58,287 nucleotides of DNA from Bacillus luti (lineage in GTDB: Bacteria; Bacillota; Bacilli; Bacillales; Bacillaceae_G), in contig NZ_MACI01000059.1 of NCBI RefSeq assembly GCF_001884105.1, positions 1-58,287 on the forward strand, in the 5' to 3' direction. Positions 21,740 through 33,556 of the stretch are shown piece after piece (position 1 is the stretch's first letter; every line of letters starts with the position of its first letter). The notes under the pieces were generated by a model, which was not told the origin of the DNA, did no database searches, and saw only the letters and a program-made list of their open reading frames with translations. A program made the position numbers and the translations under genes.

Positions 21740-22570
21740 TTATTTTTTACGACGACGAACGATAAATTTGTCAGACGCTTTGTTTTTCTTACGAGTCTTG
21801 AATCCAAGAGTTGGTTTACCCCATGGAGACATTGGAGACTTACGTCCGATTGGAGAACGTCCTTCACCACCACCGTGTGGGTGATCAACCGGGTTCATTA
21901 CAGAACCACGAACTGTTGGGCGTTTACCTAACCAGCGAGAGCGACCTGCTTTACCGATTTTGATAAGTTCGTGTTGTTCGTTACCTACTTGACCGATTGA
22001 AGCGCGACAAGCAGATAATACAAGACGTACTTCACCAGAAGTTAAACGTACAAGTACGTATTTACCTTCTTTACCAAGTACTTGAGCAGATGTACCAGCA
22101 GAACGAACTAATTGTCCGCCACGACCAGGCTTAAGCTCGATGTTATGAACAACAGTACCTACTGGAATGTTGATTAATGGTAATGCGTTACCGACTTTGA
22201 TGTCAGCCTCTGGGCCAGACATAACTTCCATACCTACTTCTAAAGTTTTAGGAGCAAGAATGTAACGTTTTTCACCGTCAACGTAGTTAATTAATGCGAT
22301 ATTCGCAGAGCGGTTTGGATCGTATTCGATCGTAGCAACGCGTCCTGGAATTCCATCTTTGTTACGCTTAAAGTCGATGATACGGTATTGACGCTTATGT
22401 CCGCCACCTTGATGACGTACAGTAATTTTACCTTGGTTATTACGACCAGCCTTCTTGCTTAAAGGAGCAAGTAATGACTTTTCGGGTCTGTCAGTCGTGA
22501 TTTCAGCGAAATCATTCGTAGTCATATTACGACGACCGTTAGTAGTTGGATTATACTTTTTAATTCCCAT
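21740..22570 (-). CDS. rplB: 50S ribosomal protein L2
   Basis: L2 is needed for subunit association and peptidyl transfer. The 276-aa protein has the RNA-binding SH3-like and OB domains and the conserved loop [19 protein letters not shown], containing the His close to the catalytic centre. The N-terminus ([20 protein letters not shown]) is normal. It follows rplW by 28 bases. Confidence 0.98.
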   Translation of the reverse strand: MGIKKYNPTTNGRRNMTTNDFAEITTDRPEKSLLAPLSKKAGRNNQGKITVRHQGGGHKRQYRIIDFKRNKDGIPGRVATIEYDPNRSANIALINYVDGEKRYILAPKTLEVGMEVMSGPEADIKVGNALPLINIPVGTVVHNIELKPGRGGQLVRSAGTSAQVLGKEGKYVLVRLTSGEVRLVLSACRASIGQVGNEQHELIKIGKAGRSRWLGKRPTVRGSVMNPVDHPHGGGEGRSPIGRKSPMSPWGKPTLGFKTRKKNKASDKFIVRRRKK

Positions 22571-22598
22571 CTCAATTTCCCTCCTTCTTTAGTAAGAA

Positions 22599-22889
22599 TT
22601 AAACGCCTTGGAAGATTTCGATTTCTTTGCTGTCAGCAGTTAGCTTAACGATTGCTTTACGACGACGGCTAGTAAAACCAGCGTGACGACCAACGCGTTT
22701 TGCTTTCGGCTTGTAGTTCATGATGTTCACTTTTTCTACTTTAACACCAAAGATCGCTTCAAGAGCATCTTTAACTTCTGTTTTATTAGATTTAACGTCC
22801 ACATCGAACGTGTATTTTTTTTCAGCCATCATTTCCATAGAACGTTCAGTGATAACTGGGCGCTTAATGATATCACGAGGATCTCTCAT
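22599..22889 (-). CDS. rplW: 50S ribosomal protein L23
   Basis: L23 forms the docking site for trigger factor and SRP at the tunnel exit. The 96-aa protein has [20 protein letters not shown] and [20 protein letters not shown]. The start shares a base with the rplD stop (TAATG), so it is translationally coupled. Confidence 0.98.
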
Positions 22890-23512
22890 TATGCAAGCAC
22901 CTCCTCTACTTTTTCCACTGCCGCTTTTGTCATGATTAGCTTATCATGATGAAGCACGTCTAAAACGTTTACGCCATCAGCAGTGATTACTGTTACTCCA
23001 GGGATATTGCGAGCAGATAACTCTACAGATTCGTTTGCATCAGCAGTTACGATAAGAGCTTTCTTCTCAACAGTTAATCCTTTAAGTACTGCTAGCATGT
23101 CTTTTGTTTTTGGTGCATTTAACACTAGGTCTTCAAGAACTACAATGTTGTTCTCAACTACTTTAGTAGCTAATGCAGATTTGATTGCTAAACGACGAAC
23201 TTTCTTAGGAAGTTTGTACGCATAGCTTCTTGGTGTAGGTCCGAATACCGTACCACCACCACGCCATTGAGGAGAGCGGATAGACCCTTGACGAGCACGT
23301 CCAGTTCCTTTTTGACGCCATGGTTTACGACCACCACCGCGAACTTCAGAGCGAGTTTTTACTTTGTGTGTACCTTGACGTAAAGATGCACGTTGCATCA
23401 TTACAGCTTCGAAAAGTACAGCTTCATTTGGTTCGATACCGAAAATAGCTTCAGCTAATTCGATTTCACCAACCTGTGAACCAGTTTGGTTATATACAGT
23501 AACTTTTGGCAT
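22889..23512 (-). CDS. rplD: 50S ribosomal protein L4
   Basis: L4 reaches into the exit tunnel, and in E. coli it is the autoregulator of the S10 operon. The 207-aa protein has the tunnel loop [20 protein letters not shown] and [20 protein letters not shown], then the Rossmann-like C-terminal part. No macrolide-resistance-like deletion is apparent in the loop. Its overlap with rplW is one base. Confidence 0.98.
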
Positions 23513-23537
23513 TGGAATTCCTCCTTCCTATTGTGAA

Positions 23538-24170
23538 TTATTTGCTAACTTTCACAGCGCCTTGAACAACTACAAGAGATTTCTTAGCACCTGGAACGTT
23601 ACCTTTTACTAGTAATAAGTTGCGCTCAGTGTCAACTTGAACGATTTCTAAGTTTTGGATAGTAACTTGGTCTCCACCCATACGTCCAGCAAGTTTTTTG
23701 CCTTTGAATACACGGTTCGGAGCAACTGGGCCCATTGAACCTGGACGACGGTGATAGCGAGAACCATGAGACATAGGTCCGCGAGATTGTCCGTGGCGTT
23801 TGATAACACCTTGGAAACCTTTACCTTTAGAAATTCCTGTTACATCAACGATTTCACCTGTAGCGAATACGTCAACTTTTACCTCTTGACCAACCTCTAA
23901 TCCGTCCACGTCTGCATCGCGGATTTCGCGAATGAAGCGCTTAGGAGTTGTAGATGCTTTGGCAGTGTGGCCTTGTTCAGGTTTGTTAGTTAACTTTTCA
24001 CGTTTATCTTCAAATCCTAACTGGATTGCATTGTAGCCATCAGTTTCAGTTGTTTTCTTTTGAAGAACAACGTTTGGATTAGCAGCGATAACTGTTACTG
24101 GGATTAACTCACCGTTCTCAGCAAATACTTGAGTCATACCGATCTTTCTTCCTAAGATTCCTTTGGTCAT
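23538..24170 (-). CDS. rplC: 50S ribosomal protein L3
   Basis: L3 begins large-subunit assembly and extends toward the peptidyl transferase centre. The 210-aa protein has [20 protein letters not shown] and the central loop [20 protein letters not shown] with the Gln that is methylated in some species. It ends in [18 protein letters not shown]. It is the second gene of the S10 operon. Confidence 0.98.
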
Positions 24171-24204
24171 GAGTTACACCTCCTACATTTTTAAGTTATA
24201 TAAA

Positions 24205-24534
<330 letters not shown>

Positions 24535-24540
24535 CTATTT

Positions 24541-24642
24541 CTAAAATAGACCTTCTCCATGGAAATTTCCCCACACCATGCCATGGCAAAGCGGCCGGGT
24601 GTGTCAGCAACCTTCCACTTCATCGCAGTCAAAGACCAACAT
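24541..24642 (-). promoter_or_regulatory. structured 5' leader of the S10 operon
   Basis: The transcript between the proximal promoter and rpsJ holds a long hairpin: CACACC pairs with GGTGTG across CGGCCGCTTTGCCATGGCAT. Next to it are a GGAAATTTCC palindrome and two CCATGG copies that allow alternative pairings. S10 leaders are L4-controlled in E. coli; whether this one is, I cannot tell from sequence. No protein-coding gene is seen in the surrounding 400-nt spacer. Confidence 0.5.
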
Positions 24643-24647
24643 TGTCT

Positions 24648-24676
24648 ATTATACAATGTTATTCGTCTAGATGCAA
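24648..24676 (-). promoter_or_regulatory. S10 operon promoter, proximal
   Basis: TTGCAT, a 17-nt spacer and a perfect TATAAT on the minus strand. The -35 lies inside the 3' arm of an 8-bp inverted repeat (AGATGCAA and TTGCATCT, 12-nt loop) that would be transcribed from the distal promoter. Confidence 0.75.
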
Positions 24677-24715
24677 GCATCTTTTTGTTTGCATCTGCTT
24701 TTCTCTACTTTTGCT

Positions 24716-24744
24716 ATTATACATGGCACTTTAAAGAATTTCAA
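24716..24744 (-). promoter_or_regulatory. S10 operon promoter, distal
   Basis: TTGAAA, a 17-nt spacer and a perfect TATAAT on the minus strand, about 200 nt before rpsJ and downstream of the tuf terminator. Confidence 0.8.
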
Positions 24745-24863
24745 GTTTTCATCTGTTCTTATTCAACTTACAGTTTTTGGATGCTGTTTTTCGTTTTATA
24801 TACTATAGAAGAAACTCATTCAAAAATAGAAAACACGCCTCTTTCTTCTATATTAATAAGCAA

Positions 24864-24897
24864 TAAAAAAACTCAAGGGAGAATCCCTTGAGTTTTT
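24864..24897 (-). terminator. tuf terminator
   Basis: AACTCAAGGGA pairs with TCCCTTGAGTT around three bases and is followed by a run of Ts on the minus strand. It separates the str operon from the S10 operon. The remaining stretch between it and the distal S10 promoter shows nothing recognisable. Confidence 0.92.
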
Positions 24898-24914
24898 AAT
24901 AATCTATTTAAAGA

Positions 24915-26105
<1,191 letters not shown>

Positions 26106-26149
26106 TCTAAATTCCTCCTTAGTTTATATAGGTTATTTTATATTTAGTC

Positions 26150-26179
26150 TAGAAAGTGAAACTTGCGCCCCACTTTCTA
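26150..26179 (-). promoter_or_regulatory. hairpin in the fusA-tuf spacer
   Basis: TAGAAAGTG pairs with CACTTTCTA around a 12-base loop, about 45 nt before tuf. It is followed by an A/T-rich but not T-run stretch, so it is unlikely to be an intrinsic terminator. It could mark mRNA processing that stabilises the tuf message. Confidence 0.45.
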
Positions 26180-26222
26180 AGCTTACATAAGTAGTTATAC
26201 TTGAACAATCGATAAAAATCAA

Positions 26223-28301
26223 TTATTCACCTTTATTTTTTTTAATAATTTCTTCTGAAACAGACTTTGGTACTTCTTCATAATGATCAAATGTCATTGA
26301 GAATGTTCCGCGTCCTTGAGTGTTAGAACGTAATGCTGTCGCATAACCGAACATTTCAGAAAGTGGAACCATAGCGCGAACAACTTGTGCGTTACCGCGA
26401 GCTTCCATACCTTCTACACGTCCACGACGAGACGTTACGTCACCCATGATGTCTCCCATGTACTCTTCAGGAATTACAACTTCAACTTTCATCATTGGCT
26501 CAAGAATTACTGGGTTACATTTAGAAACCGCAGCTTTAAGTGCCATAGATGCAGCGATTTTGAACGCCATCTCAGATGAATCGACATCATGGTAAGAACC
26601 GTCAACTAATGCTGCTTTAATGTCAACTAGTGGGTAACCAGCTAGTACACCATTTTTAAGTGAGTCTTCAAGACCCGCTCCAACAGCTGGGATGTATTCA
26701 CGAGGAACTACACCACCGACGATTTTGTTTTCGAATTCGAAACCTTTACCTTCTTCGTTAGGTGCAAACTCAATCCAAACGTGACCGAATTGTCCACGTC
26801 CACCAGATTGACGAGCAAACTTACCTTCAACTTTCGCAGCAGCGCGGAAAGTCTCACGGTATGCTACCTGAGGAGCACCAACGTTTGCTTCAACTTTGAA
26901 TTCACGGCGCATACGGTCAACGATGATATCAAGGTGAAGTTCACCCATACCAGCGATGATTGTTTGGCCAGTTTCTTGGTCAGTGTGAGCACGGAATGTT
27001 GGATCTTCTTCAGAAAGCTTAGATAAAGCTGTACCCATTTTATCTTGGTCAGCTTTTGATTTTGGTTCGATAGCTACAGAGATAACTGGCTCTGGGAATT
27101 CCATAGACTCAAGGATAACAAGGCTCTTCTCGTCACAAAGAGTATCACCAGTAGTAGTATCTTTTAAACCTACAGCAGCAGCGATATCACCAGCGTAAAC
27201 TGTTGAAATCTCTTCACGGCTGTTAGCGTGCATTTGTAGGATACGACCTACACGCTCACGCTTACCTTTAGTTGAGTTTTTCACGTATGATCCAGAGTTT
27301 AACACACCAGAGTACACACGGAAGAACGTTAACTTACCAACATAAGGGTCAGTCATGATTTTGAATGCTAAAGCTGCGAATGGTTCTTCATCGCTAGACT
27401 TACGTTCTACTTCTTCATCTGTATCCGGAAGAGTACCTTTGATAGCAGGTACATCTAATGGAGATGGTAGGTAGTCGATAACTGCGTCTAACAGAATTTG
27501 AACACCTTTGTTTTTGAATGCAGAACCACAGATTACTGGGAAGAATTCTACAGAAGTTGTAGCCTTACGGATACCAGCTTTAAGCTCTTCTACAGTGATT
27601 TCTTCGCCTTCTAGGTACTTCATCATCATTTCTTCATCAAGCTCAGCTACCGCTTCAATAAGCTTTCCACGGTATTCTTCAGCTAGTTCTTTGTGCTCTT
27701 CAGGAATTTCAACACGTTGAATGTCTGTTCCTAAATCGTTACCGTACATGTAAGCACATTCTTCAACAAGGTCAATGATACCATTGAACTCATCTTCAGC
27801 ACCGATTGGTAACTGAATTGGGTGTGCGTTTGCTTGTAAACGATCGTGGATTGTTCCTACAGAGTATAAGAAATCTGCACCGATTTTATCCATTTTGTTA
27901 ACGAATACGATACGAGGTACGCCGTAAGTAGTAGCCTGACGCCAAACAGTTTCTGTTTGTGGTTCTACACCAGATTGTGCATCAAGTACTGCTACTGCGC
28001 CATCAAGTACGCGTAAAGAACGTTCTACTTCTACTGTGAAATCTACGTGACCTGGAGTGTCAATGATGTTTACACGGTGACCTTTCCATTGTGCTGTAGT
28101 TGCAGCAGAAGTAATTGTGATACCACGCTCTTGCTCTTGCTCCATCCAGTCCATCTGAGATGCACCTTCGTGAGTTTCACCGATTTTATGAATACGTCCT
28201 GTGTAATACAGAATACGCTCAGTTGCTGTTGTTTTACCAGCATCGATGTGAGCCATGATACCAATATTACGAGTGTTTTCTAAAGAGAACTCTCTTGCCA
28301 T
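26223..28301 (-). CDS. fusA: elongation factor G
   Basis: EF-G drives translocation with GTP and helps recycle ribosomes. The 692-aa protein has G motifs [27 protein letters not shown] and NKMDKIGAD, then domains II to V; domain IV contains [14 protein letters not shown] and the tip region. The start [12 protein letters not shown] is chosen: GGAAGGAG lies upstream and seven extra in-frame codons are unlikely. It lies between rpsG and tuf. I see no gross change at fusidic-acid positions but cannot check them all. Confidence 0.98.
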   Translation of the reverse strand: MAREFSLENTRNIGIMAHIDAGKTTATERILYYTGRIHKIGETHEGASQMDWMEQEQERGITITSAATTAQWKGHRVNIIDTPGHVDFTVEVERSLRVLDGAVAVLDAQSGVEPQTETVWRQATTYGVPRIVFVNKMDKIGADFLYSVGTIHDRLQANAHPIQLPIGAEDEFNGIIDLVEECAYMYGNDLGTDIQRVEIPEEHKELAEEYRGKLIEAVAELDEEMMMKYLEGEEITVEELKAGIRKATTSVEFFPVICGSAFKNKGVQILLDAVIDYLPSPLDVPAIKGTLPDTDEEVERKSSDEEPFAALAFKIMTDPYVGKLTFFRVYSGVLNSGSYVKNSTKGKRERVGRILQMHANSREEISTVYAGDIAAAVGLKDTTTGDTLCDEKSLVILESMEFPEPVISVAIEPKSKADQDKMGTALSKLSEEDPTFRAHTDQETGQTIIAGMGELHLDIIVDRMRREFKVEANVGAPQVAYRETFRAAAKVEGKFARQSGGRGQFGHVWIEFAPNEEGKGFEFENKIVGGVVPREYIPAVGAGLEDSLKNGVLAGYPLVDIKAALVDGSYHDVDSSEMAFKIAASMALKAAVSKCNPVILEPMMKVEVVIPEEYMGDIMGDVTSRRGRVEGMEARGNAQVVRAMVPLSEMFGYATALRSNTQGRGTFSMTFDHYEEVPKSVSEEIIKKNKGE

Positions 28302-28429
28302 TTGGTGTCTTGCTCCTTCCATATATGGATTGGATTTTTTATTTTAAGTAGCAAAAAAGCCACTTTATATTGTTACACATGTCAGTATGTCCAGTACCCT
28401 CATTATGTAAAACGAGCGCCCAACGAAAG

Positions 28430-28450
28430 GGAGAGGCATTCTCCCTCTCC
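28430..28450 (-). repeat. GGAGAG/CTCTCC hairpin, copy 2 (rpsG-fusA spacer)
   Basis: The minus strand reads GTGTGGAGAGG then a seven-base loop then CCTCTCCCTT. A very similar hairpin stands in the rplGB-rpsL spacer. There is no T run, so it is not a terminator. The rest of the 207-nt spacer shows a weaker AAGTGGC/GCTACTT hairpin near fusA. Confidence 0.5.
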
Positions 28451-28508
28451 ACACTTCCATAAGCGACAAATAAAGCGGTTTATGCTTACATTTATTTTAC
28501 GTTGAATC

Positions 28509-28979
28509 CTACCAACGGTAATGAGCAAATGCTTTGTTAGCTTCTGCCATTTTATGAGTGTCTTCACGTTTCTTAACAGATGCACCAGCGTTGTTAGCTG
28601 CATCTAAGATTTCGTAAGCTAGACGCTCTTCCATAGTTTTTTCACCACGAAGACGAGCATAGTTTACTAACCAGCGAAGACCTAAAGTTGTACGGCGTTC
28701 TGGACGAACCTCAACTGGAACTTGGTAGTTAGCACCACCAACACGACGAGCACGTACTTCAAGAACAGGCATGATGTTCTTAAGAGCTTGCTCGAATACT
28801 TCCATTGGTTCTTTATCTGAACGTTCACGAACGATATCGAAAGCGTTATAAAGAATTGTTTGAGATTTACCTTTTTTACCGTCAACCATCATTTTGTTGA
28901 TTAGGCGTGTTACAAGTTTCGAATTGTACATTGGATCTGGTAACACGTCACGTTTTGCAACAGGTCCTTTACGAGGCAT
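28509..28979 (-). CDS. rpsG: 30S ribosomal protein S7
   Basis: S7 organises the 16S 3' major domain and lies at the mRNA exit; in E. coli it represses the str operon. The 156-aa protein has [20 protein letters not shown] and [20 protein letters not shown], ending [13 protein letters not shown]. It follows rpsL by 29 bases. Confidence 0.98.
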   Translation of the reverse strand: MPRKGPVAKRDVLPDPMYNSKLVTRLINKMMVDGKKGKSQTILYNAFDIVRERSDKEPMEVFEQALKNIMPVLEVRARRVGGANYQVPVEVRPERRTTLGLRWLVNYARLRGEKTMEERLAYEILDAANNAGASVKKREDTHKMAEANKAFAHYRW

Positions 28980-29008
28980 ATTGAGTTCCTCCTTTCATTT
29001 TAAAGTTA

Positions 29009-29431
29009 TTATTTTTTAGCAGGTTTTGGTCTCTTAGTACCATATTTAGAACGTCCTTGCATACGTTTGTCAACACCAGCTGTGTCAAGCGCACCACGAA
29101 CGATGTGGTAACGTACCCCCGGTAAATCCTTTACACGACCACCGCGAATTAATACTACGCTATGCTCTTGTAGGTTATGACCGATACCTGGGATGTAAGC
29201 TGTAACCTCGATACCGTTTGTTAAACGTACACGAGCGTATTTACGTAACGCTGAGTTAGGTTTCTTTGGAGTCATTGTACCAACACGAGTACATACACCA
29301 CGTTTTTGAGGTGCAGAGATATCAGTTGATTTTTTCTTTAAAGAGTTGAACCCTTTGTTTAACGCAGGTGATTTAGATTTCCATACTTTATCAGTACGAC
29401 CATTTCTCACTAATTGGTTAATAGTAGGCAT
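29009..29431 (-). CDS. rpsL: 30S ribosomal protein S12
   Basis: S12 is at the decoding centre and sets fidelity. The 140-aa protein has [40 protein letters not shown] and [18 protein letters not shown]. The lysines in [10 protein letters not shown] and GRVKDLPG, where streptomycin-resistance changes occur, are wild type. The ATG after GGGAGGATAATCAA is chosen over an in-frame start seven codons upstream. Confidence 0.98.
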   Translation of the reverse strand: MPTINQLVRNGRTDKVWKSKSPALNKGFNSLKKKSTDISAPQKRGVCTRVGTMTPKKPNSALRKYARVRLTNGIEVTAYIPGIGHNLQEHSVVLIRGGRVKDLPGVRYHIVRGALDTAGVDKRMQGRSKYGTKRPKPAKK

Positions 29432-29510
29432 TTGATTATCCTCCCTTCGCATGTTTGTATGACCACATATCCAGGTGGTTCATTATTAGTTGAAAACAAA
29501 GTTTTTGCAA

Positions 29511-29532
29511 GGGAGAGCAAATGCTCTCTCCT
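29511..29532 (-). repeat. GGAGAG/CTCTCC hairpin, copy 1 (rplGB-rpsL spacer)
   Basis: The minus strand reads GTGAGGAGAGAGCA, two loop bases, then TGCTCTCCCTT: a 7-bp perfect stem that can extend by further G-C pairs. It resembles the hairpin after rpsG, so rpsL-rpsG is bracketed by the pair. Confidence 0.5.
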
Positions 29533-29545
29533 CACAAAAACAGTT

Positions 29546-29794
29546 TTAACTTATTATTCCTATTGCTGAAGCTCCTACTTGAATCCCCGAAACTTTTCCA
29601 AGTTTACGAACTGATTCAACTTTTGTTATGGGTATGTTATGTTGCAGAGCAGTACGAGTGATAATATGGGTTAACCGCATATCAGCATCTTCTGCAATAA
29701 CAACTTCTTTAACTATACCGTTTTTGATTGCTTCCAATGTACGTTTATGACCAACGACTACATTTTCAGCATTTGACACTTTTTGATAAGACAT
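29546..29794 (-). CDS. rplGB: L7Ae-family ribosomal protein (YbxF type)
   Basis: This 82-aa protein belongs to the L7Ae/L30e family, which binds kink-turn RNA; the B. subtilis homologue YbxF (RplGB) binds k-turns and associates with ribosomes. Visible features are VVVGHKRTLEAIKNGIVKEV, the family's lysine-rich first helix, and ITRTALQHNIPITKVE. The start MSYQKVSNAE after GGAGGATATTT is preferred over an in-frame start 11 codons upstream. It opens the str operon and is the first gene behind the promoter. Confidence 0.94.
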   Translation of the reverse strand: MSYQKVSNAENVVVGHKRTLEAIKNGIVKEVVIAEDADMRLTHIITRTALQHNIPITKVESVRKLGKVSGIQVGASAIGIIS

Positions 29795-29835
29795 ATAAAT
29801 ATCCTCCAAAGCATCGTTCAGGAGCAACCTTGCTT

Positions 29836-29865
29836 ATAGTAACATTTTGACTCATACAATGTCAA
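29836..29865 (-). promoter_or_regulatory. SigA promoter of the str operon (rplGB-rpsL-rpsG-fusA-tuf)
   Basis: TTGACA, an 18-nt spacer and TACTAT on the minus strand, in the rpoC-rplGB spacer. The perfect -35 compensates for a modest -10. I see no terminator after rpoC, so read-through from rpoBC may also feed this operon. Confidence 0.65.
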
Positions 29866-29907
29866 CTAGGATTAACTGTTTTTATACAAAATTTACGACG
29901 GAAAATT

Positions 29908-32900
29908 TTACTGTTCCACATAAACTTCATCGTTCTCTACATTCATGTCATCTTGTGTTGTTTTTACAAGATCCACTTTGCGATAACGATTCATACCTGT
30001 TCCAGCAGGAACAAGTTTACCGATAATAACATTTTCTTTCAATCCTAGAAGTTCATCGCGTTTACCTTTAATTGCTGCATCAGTTAAGACACGAGTTGTT
30101 TCTTGGAACGATGCTGCAGATAAGAATGAATCTGTTTCAAGTGAAGCTTTTGTAATACCAAGTAGAACAGGTCTAGCTGTTGCTGGTTGTTTACCTTTCA
30201 GTAACACCTTCGCATTCGCATCAGTAAACTGATGGATATCTAGTAACGTTCCTGGTAATACATCTGTTTCACCTGCATCACTTACACGAACTTTACGTAG
30301 CATCTGACGTACCATTACTTCTACGTGTTTGTCACCAATTTCTACCCCTTGCATACGGTATACTTTTTGAACTTCACGTAATAAGTATTCTTGTACTGCT
30401 GTAATGTCCGTTACTTTTAGTAATTCTTTCGGATCAATAGAACCTTCTGTTAACTCTTTACCGTGGCTAATTGGCTGTCCTAGAGTTACTTTCAGACGAG
30501 CACCGTAAGGAATAGCATACGTACGAGCTTCTACTTCACCCTGTACAACTACTTCTTGACGATCTTTAACATCGTTGATCGCTGCGATAACACCGTCGAT
30601 TTCACTGATAACTGCCTGACCTTTCGGATTACGAGCTTCGAAGATCTCTTGGATACGAGGTAAACCTTGAGTGATATCATCTCCGGCAACCCCACCTGTA
30701 TGGAACGTACGCATCGTTAACTGTGTACCTGGCTCACCGATAGATTGAGCTGCGATAATACCTACCGCTTCTCCTACTTCTACGTCTGTACCAGTTGCTA
30801 AGTTACGACCGTAACACTTCTTACATACACCATGGCGAGTGTTACACGTAAACGCTGAACGAATGTTTACAGTTTCAACACCCGAATTTTCAACGATATG
30901 AGCGATATCTTCAGTAATTAATTGATTTTCACCAACTAATACTTCACCTGTTTCAGGATGTTTTACAGTTTTTCTTGCAAAACGTCCAACAAGACGATCA
31001 TATAACGACTCAATAACTTCATTACCCTCTTTAATCGCACCGATTAGTAAACCACGATCTGTTCCACAATCATCTTCACGAACGATTACATCTTGTGCAA
31101 CGTCAACTAGACGACGTGTTAAGTAACCAGAATCGGCAGTTTTAAGTGCTGTATCGGCAAGACCTTTACGCGCACCATGCGTAGAAATGAAGTACTCAAG
31201 TACTGTTAAACCTTCACGGAAACTTGATTTGATCGGAAGTTCGATGATACGACCAGATGGATTGGCCATCAGACCACGCATACCAGCAAGCTGAGTAAAG
31301 TTCGATGCGTTACCACGGGCACCGGAATCACTCATCATGAAGATCGGGTTGCGTTTATTCAAGGACTTCATCAGTTTTCCTTGGATAACATCTTTTGCAT
31401 TACTCCAAATAGAGATAACGCGATCGTAACGTTCTTCTTCCGTGATTAAACCGCGACGGAATTGTTTAATTACATTATCTACTTTTGCTTGTGCTTCGTG
31501 GAGAATTTCATCTTTTTCACCTAATACAAGAATGTCAGATACCCCAACTGTAATACCAGCTTTTGTAGAGTACTTAAATCCTAAGTTTTTCATACGGTCA
31601 AGCATGCGAGACGTTTCTGTAATTTGGAAACGTTTGAACACTTCCGCAATGATGTTACCAAGGATCTTCTTGCTAAATGGTGCCACTTCTTCGCGACTAG
31701 CAATAATTTCTTTAATGTTCGCACCTTTTTCAACGAAATATTTCGCTGGTGTTTCTTTTTCAAGGTTTGAGTTTGTTGGCTCATTAATATAAGGGAACGA
31801 CTCTGGTAAGATTTCGTTGAATATTAATTTACCAACTGTTGTTAATAGAAGCTTACTCTTTTGCTCTTCAGTAAACGTTACATTATTTACTGAGCTTGCA
31901 GCAACTGCAACACGTGTGTGCAGATGTACATATCCATTTTGATATGCAAGTATTGCTTCGTTTGCATCTTTGAAGACCATACCTTCACCGATTGCGCCTT
32001 CACGCTCAAGTGTTAAGTAGTAGTTACCTAATACCATATCCTGAGATGGAGTAACAACTGGTTTACCGTCTTTCGGGTTCAAGATGTTTTGTGCCGCTAA
32101 CATAAGAAGACGAGCTTCAGCTTGTGCTTCTGATGATAAAGGTACGTGAACGGCCATTTGGTCACCGTCAAAGTCCGCGTTGTATGCAGTACATACAAGT
32201 GGGTGAAGACGGATTGCGCGACCTTCTACTAATGTAGGTTCAAACGCCTGGATACCAAGACGGTGAAGTGTTGGTGCGCGGTTTAGAAGTACCGGATGCT
32301 CTTTGATCACAGACTCTAAAACGTCCCAAACTTCAGGTTGTACACGCTCGATTTTACGTTTCGCACTCTTAATGTTGTGTGCTAATCCTTTTTCAACTAA
32401 CTCTTTCATAACGAAAGGCTTGAACAGTTCAAGCGCCATTTCTTTCGGTAATCCACATTGGTACATCTTTAAGTTCGGTCCTACAACGATTACAGAACGG
32501 CCAGAGTAGTCAACACGTTTACCTAATAAGTTTTGACGGAAACGTCCTTGTTTACCTTTAAGCATGTGAGATAGTGATTTTAATGGACGGTTACCTGGTC
32601 CAGTTACCGGACGGCCACGACGACCATTATCGATTAATGCGTCTACAGCTTCTTGTAACATACGTTTTTCGTTTTGAACGATGATGCTTGGTGCACCTAA
32701 GTCCAATAGACGTTTTAAACGGTTGTTACGGTTAATTACACGACGGTATAAGTCGTTTAAGTCAGAAGTAGCAAAACGTCCACCATCTAACTGTACCATT
32801 GGGCGAAGTTCTGGTGGGATAACTGGTAGAACATCTAAGATCATCCAAGATGGTTCATTTCCAGAGTTACGGAATGCTTCTAATACTTCTAGACGTTTAA

Positions 32901-33519
32901 TAGCACGAGTACGGCGTTGTCCTTGTGCTGTTTTTAATTCTTCTTTTAAGAAGTCTACTTCTTTATCTAAATCGATATCTTGTAGTAGTTTTTTAATCGC
33001 TTCTGCACCCATAGCAGCTTGGAATGTGCTACCATATCGGTCACGATATGCACGGTATTCTTTTTCAGAAAGTAATTGCTTCTTATCAAGTGGTGTATCT
33101 CCACTTTCTGTTACAACATAAGAAGCGAAATAAATTACTTCTTCAAGCGCGCGAGGGGACATGTCTAAGACAAGTCCCATGCGGCTCGGGATACCTTTGA
33201 AATACCAAATATGAGATACAGGAGCAGCTAATTCGATATGACCCATACGTTCACGACGAACTTTTGCACGCGTTACTTCAACGCCACATCGATCACAAAC
33301 TACACCTTTATAACGTACACGTTTGTATTTTCCGCAATGACATTCCCAGTCCTTTTGTGGTCCGAAAATACGCTCACAGAACAAGCCATCTTTTTCAGGC
33401 TTTAACGTACGATAGTTAATAGTTTCTGGTTTCTTAACTTCACCGTATGACCAAGAACGAATCTTGTCAGGTGAAGCAAGTCCAATCTTCATATATTCAA
33501 AGTTATTTACATCTATCAA
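29908..33519 (-). CDS. rpoC: RNA polymerase beta' subunit
   Basis: Beta' forms the catalytic half of RNA polymerase. The 1203-aa protein has the N-terminal zinc ribbon with Cys60, Cys62, Cys75 and Cys78 and the catalytic loop NADFDGD that holds the active-site Mg2+. The second zinc cluster appears in [17 protein letters not shown], and the trigger-loop region includes [20 protein letters not shown]. Translation starts at TTG (IDVNNFEY), five bases after GGGAGGTAG. It follows rpoB by 37 bases with no terminator between. Confidence 0.98.
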   Translation of the reverse strand: MIDVNNFEYMKIGLASPDKIRSWSYGEVKKPETINYRTLKPEKDGLFCERIFGPQKDWECHCGKYKRVRYKGVVCDRCGVEVTRAKVRRERMGHIELAAPVSHIWYFKGIPSRMGLVLDMSPRALEEVIYFASYVVTESGDTPLDKKQLLSEKEYRAYRDRYGSTFQAAMGAEAIKKLLQDIDLDKEVDFLKEELKTAQGQRRTRAIKRLEVLEAFRNSGNEPSWMILDVLPVIPPELRPMVQLDGGRFATSDLNDLYRRVINRNNRLKRLLDLGAPSIIVQNEKRMLQEAVDALIDNGRRGRPVTGPGNRPLKSLSHMLKGKQGRFRQNLLGKRVDYSGRSVIVVGPNLKMYQCGLPKEMALELFKPFVMKELVEKGLAHNIKSAKRKIERVQPEVWDVLESVIKEHPVLLNRAPTLHRLGIQAFEPTLVEGRAIRLHPLVCTAYNADFDGDQMAVHVPLSSEAQAEARLLMLAAQNILNPKDGKPVVTPSQDMVLGNYYLTLEREGAIGEGMVFKDANEAILAYQNGYVHLHTRVAVAASSVNNVTFTEEQKSKLLLTTVGKLIFNEILPESFPYINEPTNSNLEKETPAKYFVEKGANIKEIIASREEVAPFSKKILGNIIAEVFKRFQITETSRMLDRMKNLGFKYSTKAGITVGVSDILVLGEKDEILHEAQAKVDNVIKQFRRGLITEEERYDRVISIWSNAKDVIQGKLMKSLNKRNPIFMMSDSGARGNASNFTQLAGMRGLMANPSGRIIELPIKSSFREGLTVLEYFISTHGARKGLADTALKTADSGYLTRRLVDVAQDVIVREDDCGTDRGLLIGAIKEGNEVIESLYDRLVGRFARKTVKHPETGEVLVGENQLITEDIAHIVENSGVETVNIRSAFTCNTRHGVCKKCYGRNLATGTDVEVGEAVGIIAAQSIGEPGTQLTMRTFHTGGVAGDDITQGLPRIQEIFEARNPKGQAVISEIDGVIAAINDVKDRQEVVVQGEVEARTYAIPYGARLKVTLGQPISHGKELTEGSIDPKELLKVTDITAVQEYLLREVQKVYRMQGVEIGDKHVEVMVRQMLRKVRVSDAGETDVLPGTLLDIHQFTDANAKVLLKGKQPATARPVLLGITKASLETDSFLSAASFQETTRVLTDAAIKGKRDELLGLKENVIIGKLVPAGTGMNRYRKVDLVKTTQDDMNVENDEVYVEQ

Positions 33520-33556
33520 GGGGCCTACCTCCCTTTTAGTCTACAGGTTATCCCAA

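Noticed and set aside
24559-24891. 110-codon plus-strand open frame across the S10 leader
   Set aside because: It runs antisense through two promoters, a leader and the tuf terminator, has no ribosome binding site and looks like non-coding translation.
26106-26222. Separate SigA promoter for tuf
   Set aside because: The candidates (TTGTTC with TAAGCT, GTTTCA with TAAAAT) match the consensus too poorly to list.
32681-33121. 146-codon plus-strand open frame opposite rpoC
   Set aside because: Antisense shadow of a highly conserved coding region; composition mirrors rpoC codons and there is no ribosome binding site or promoter.
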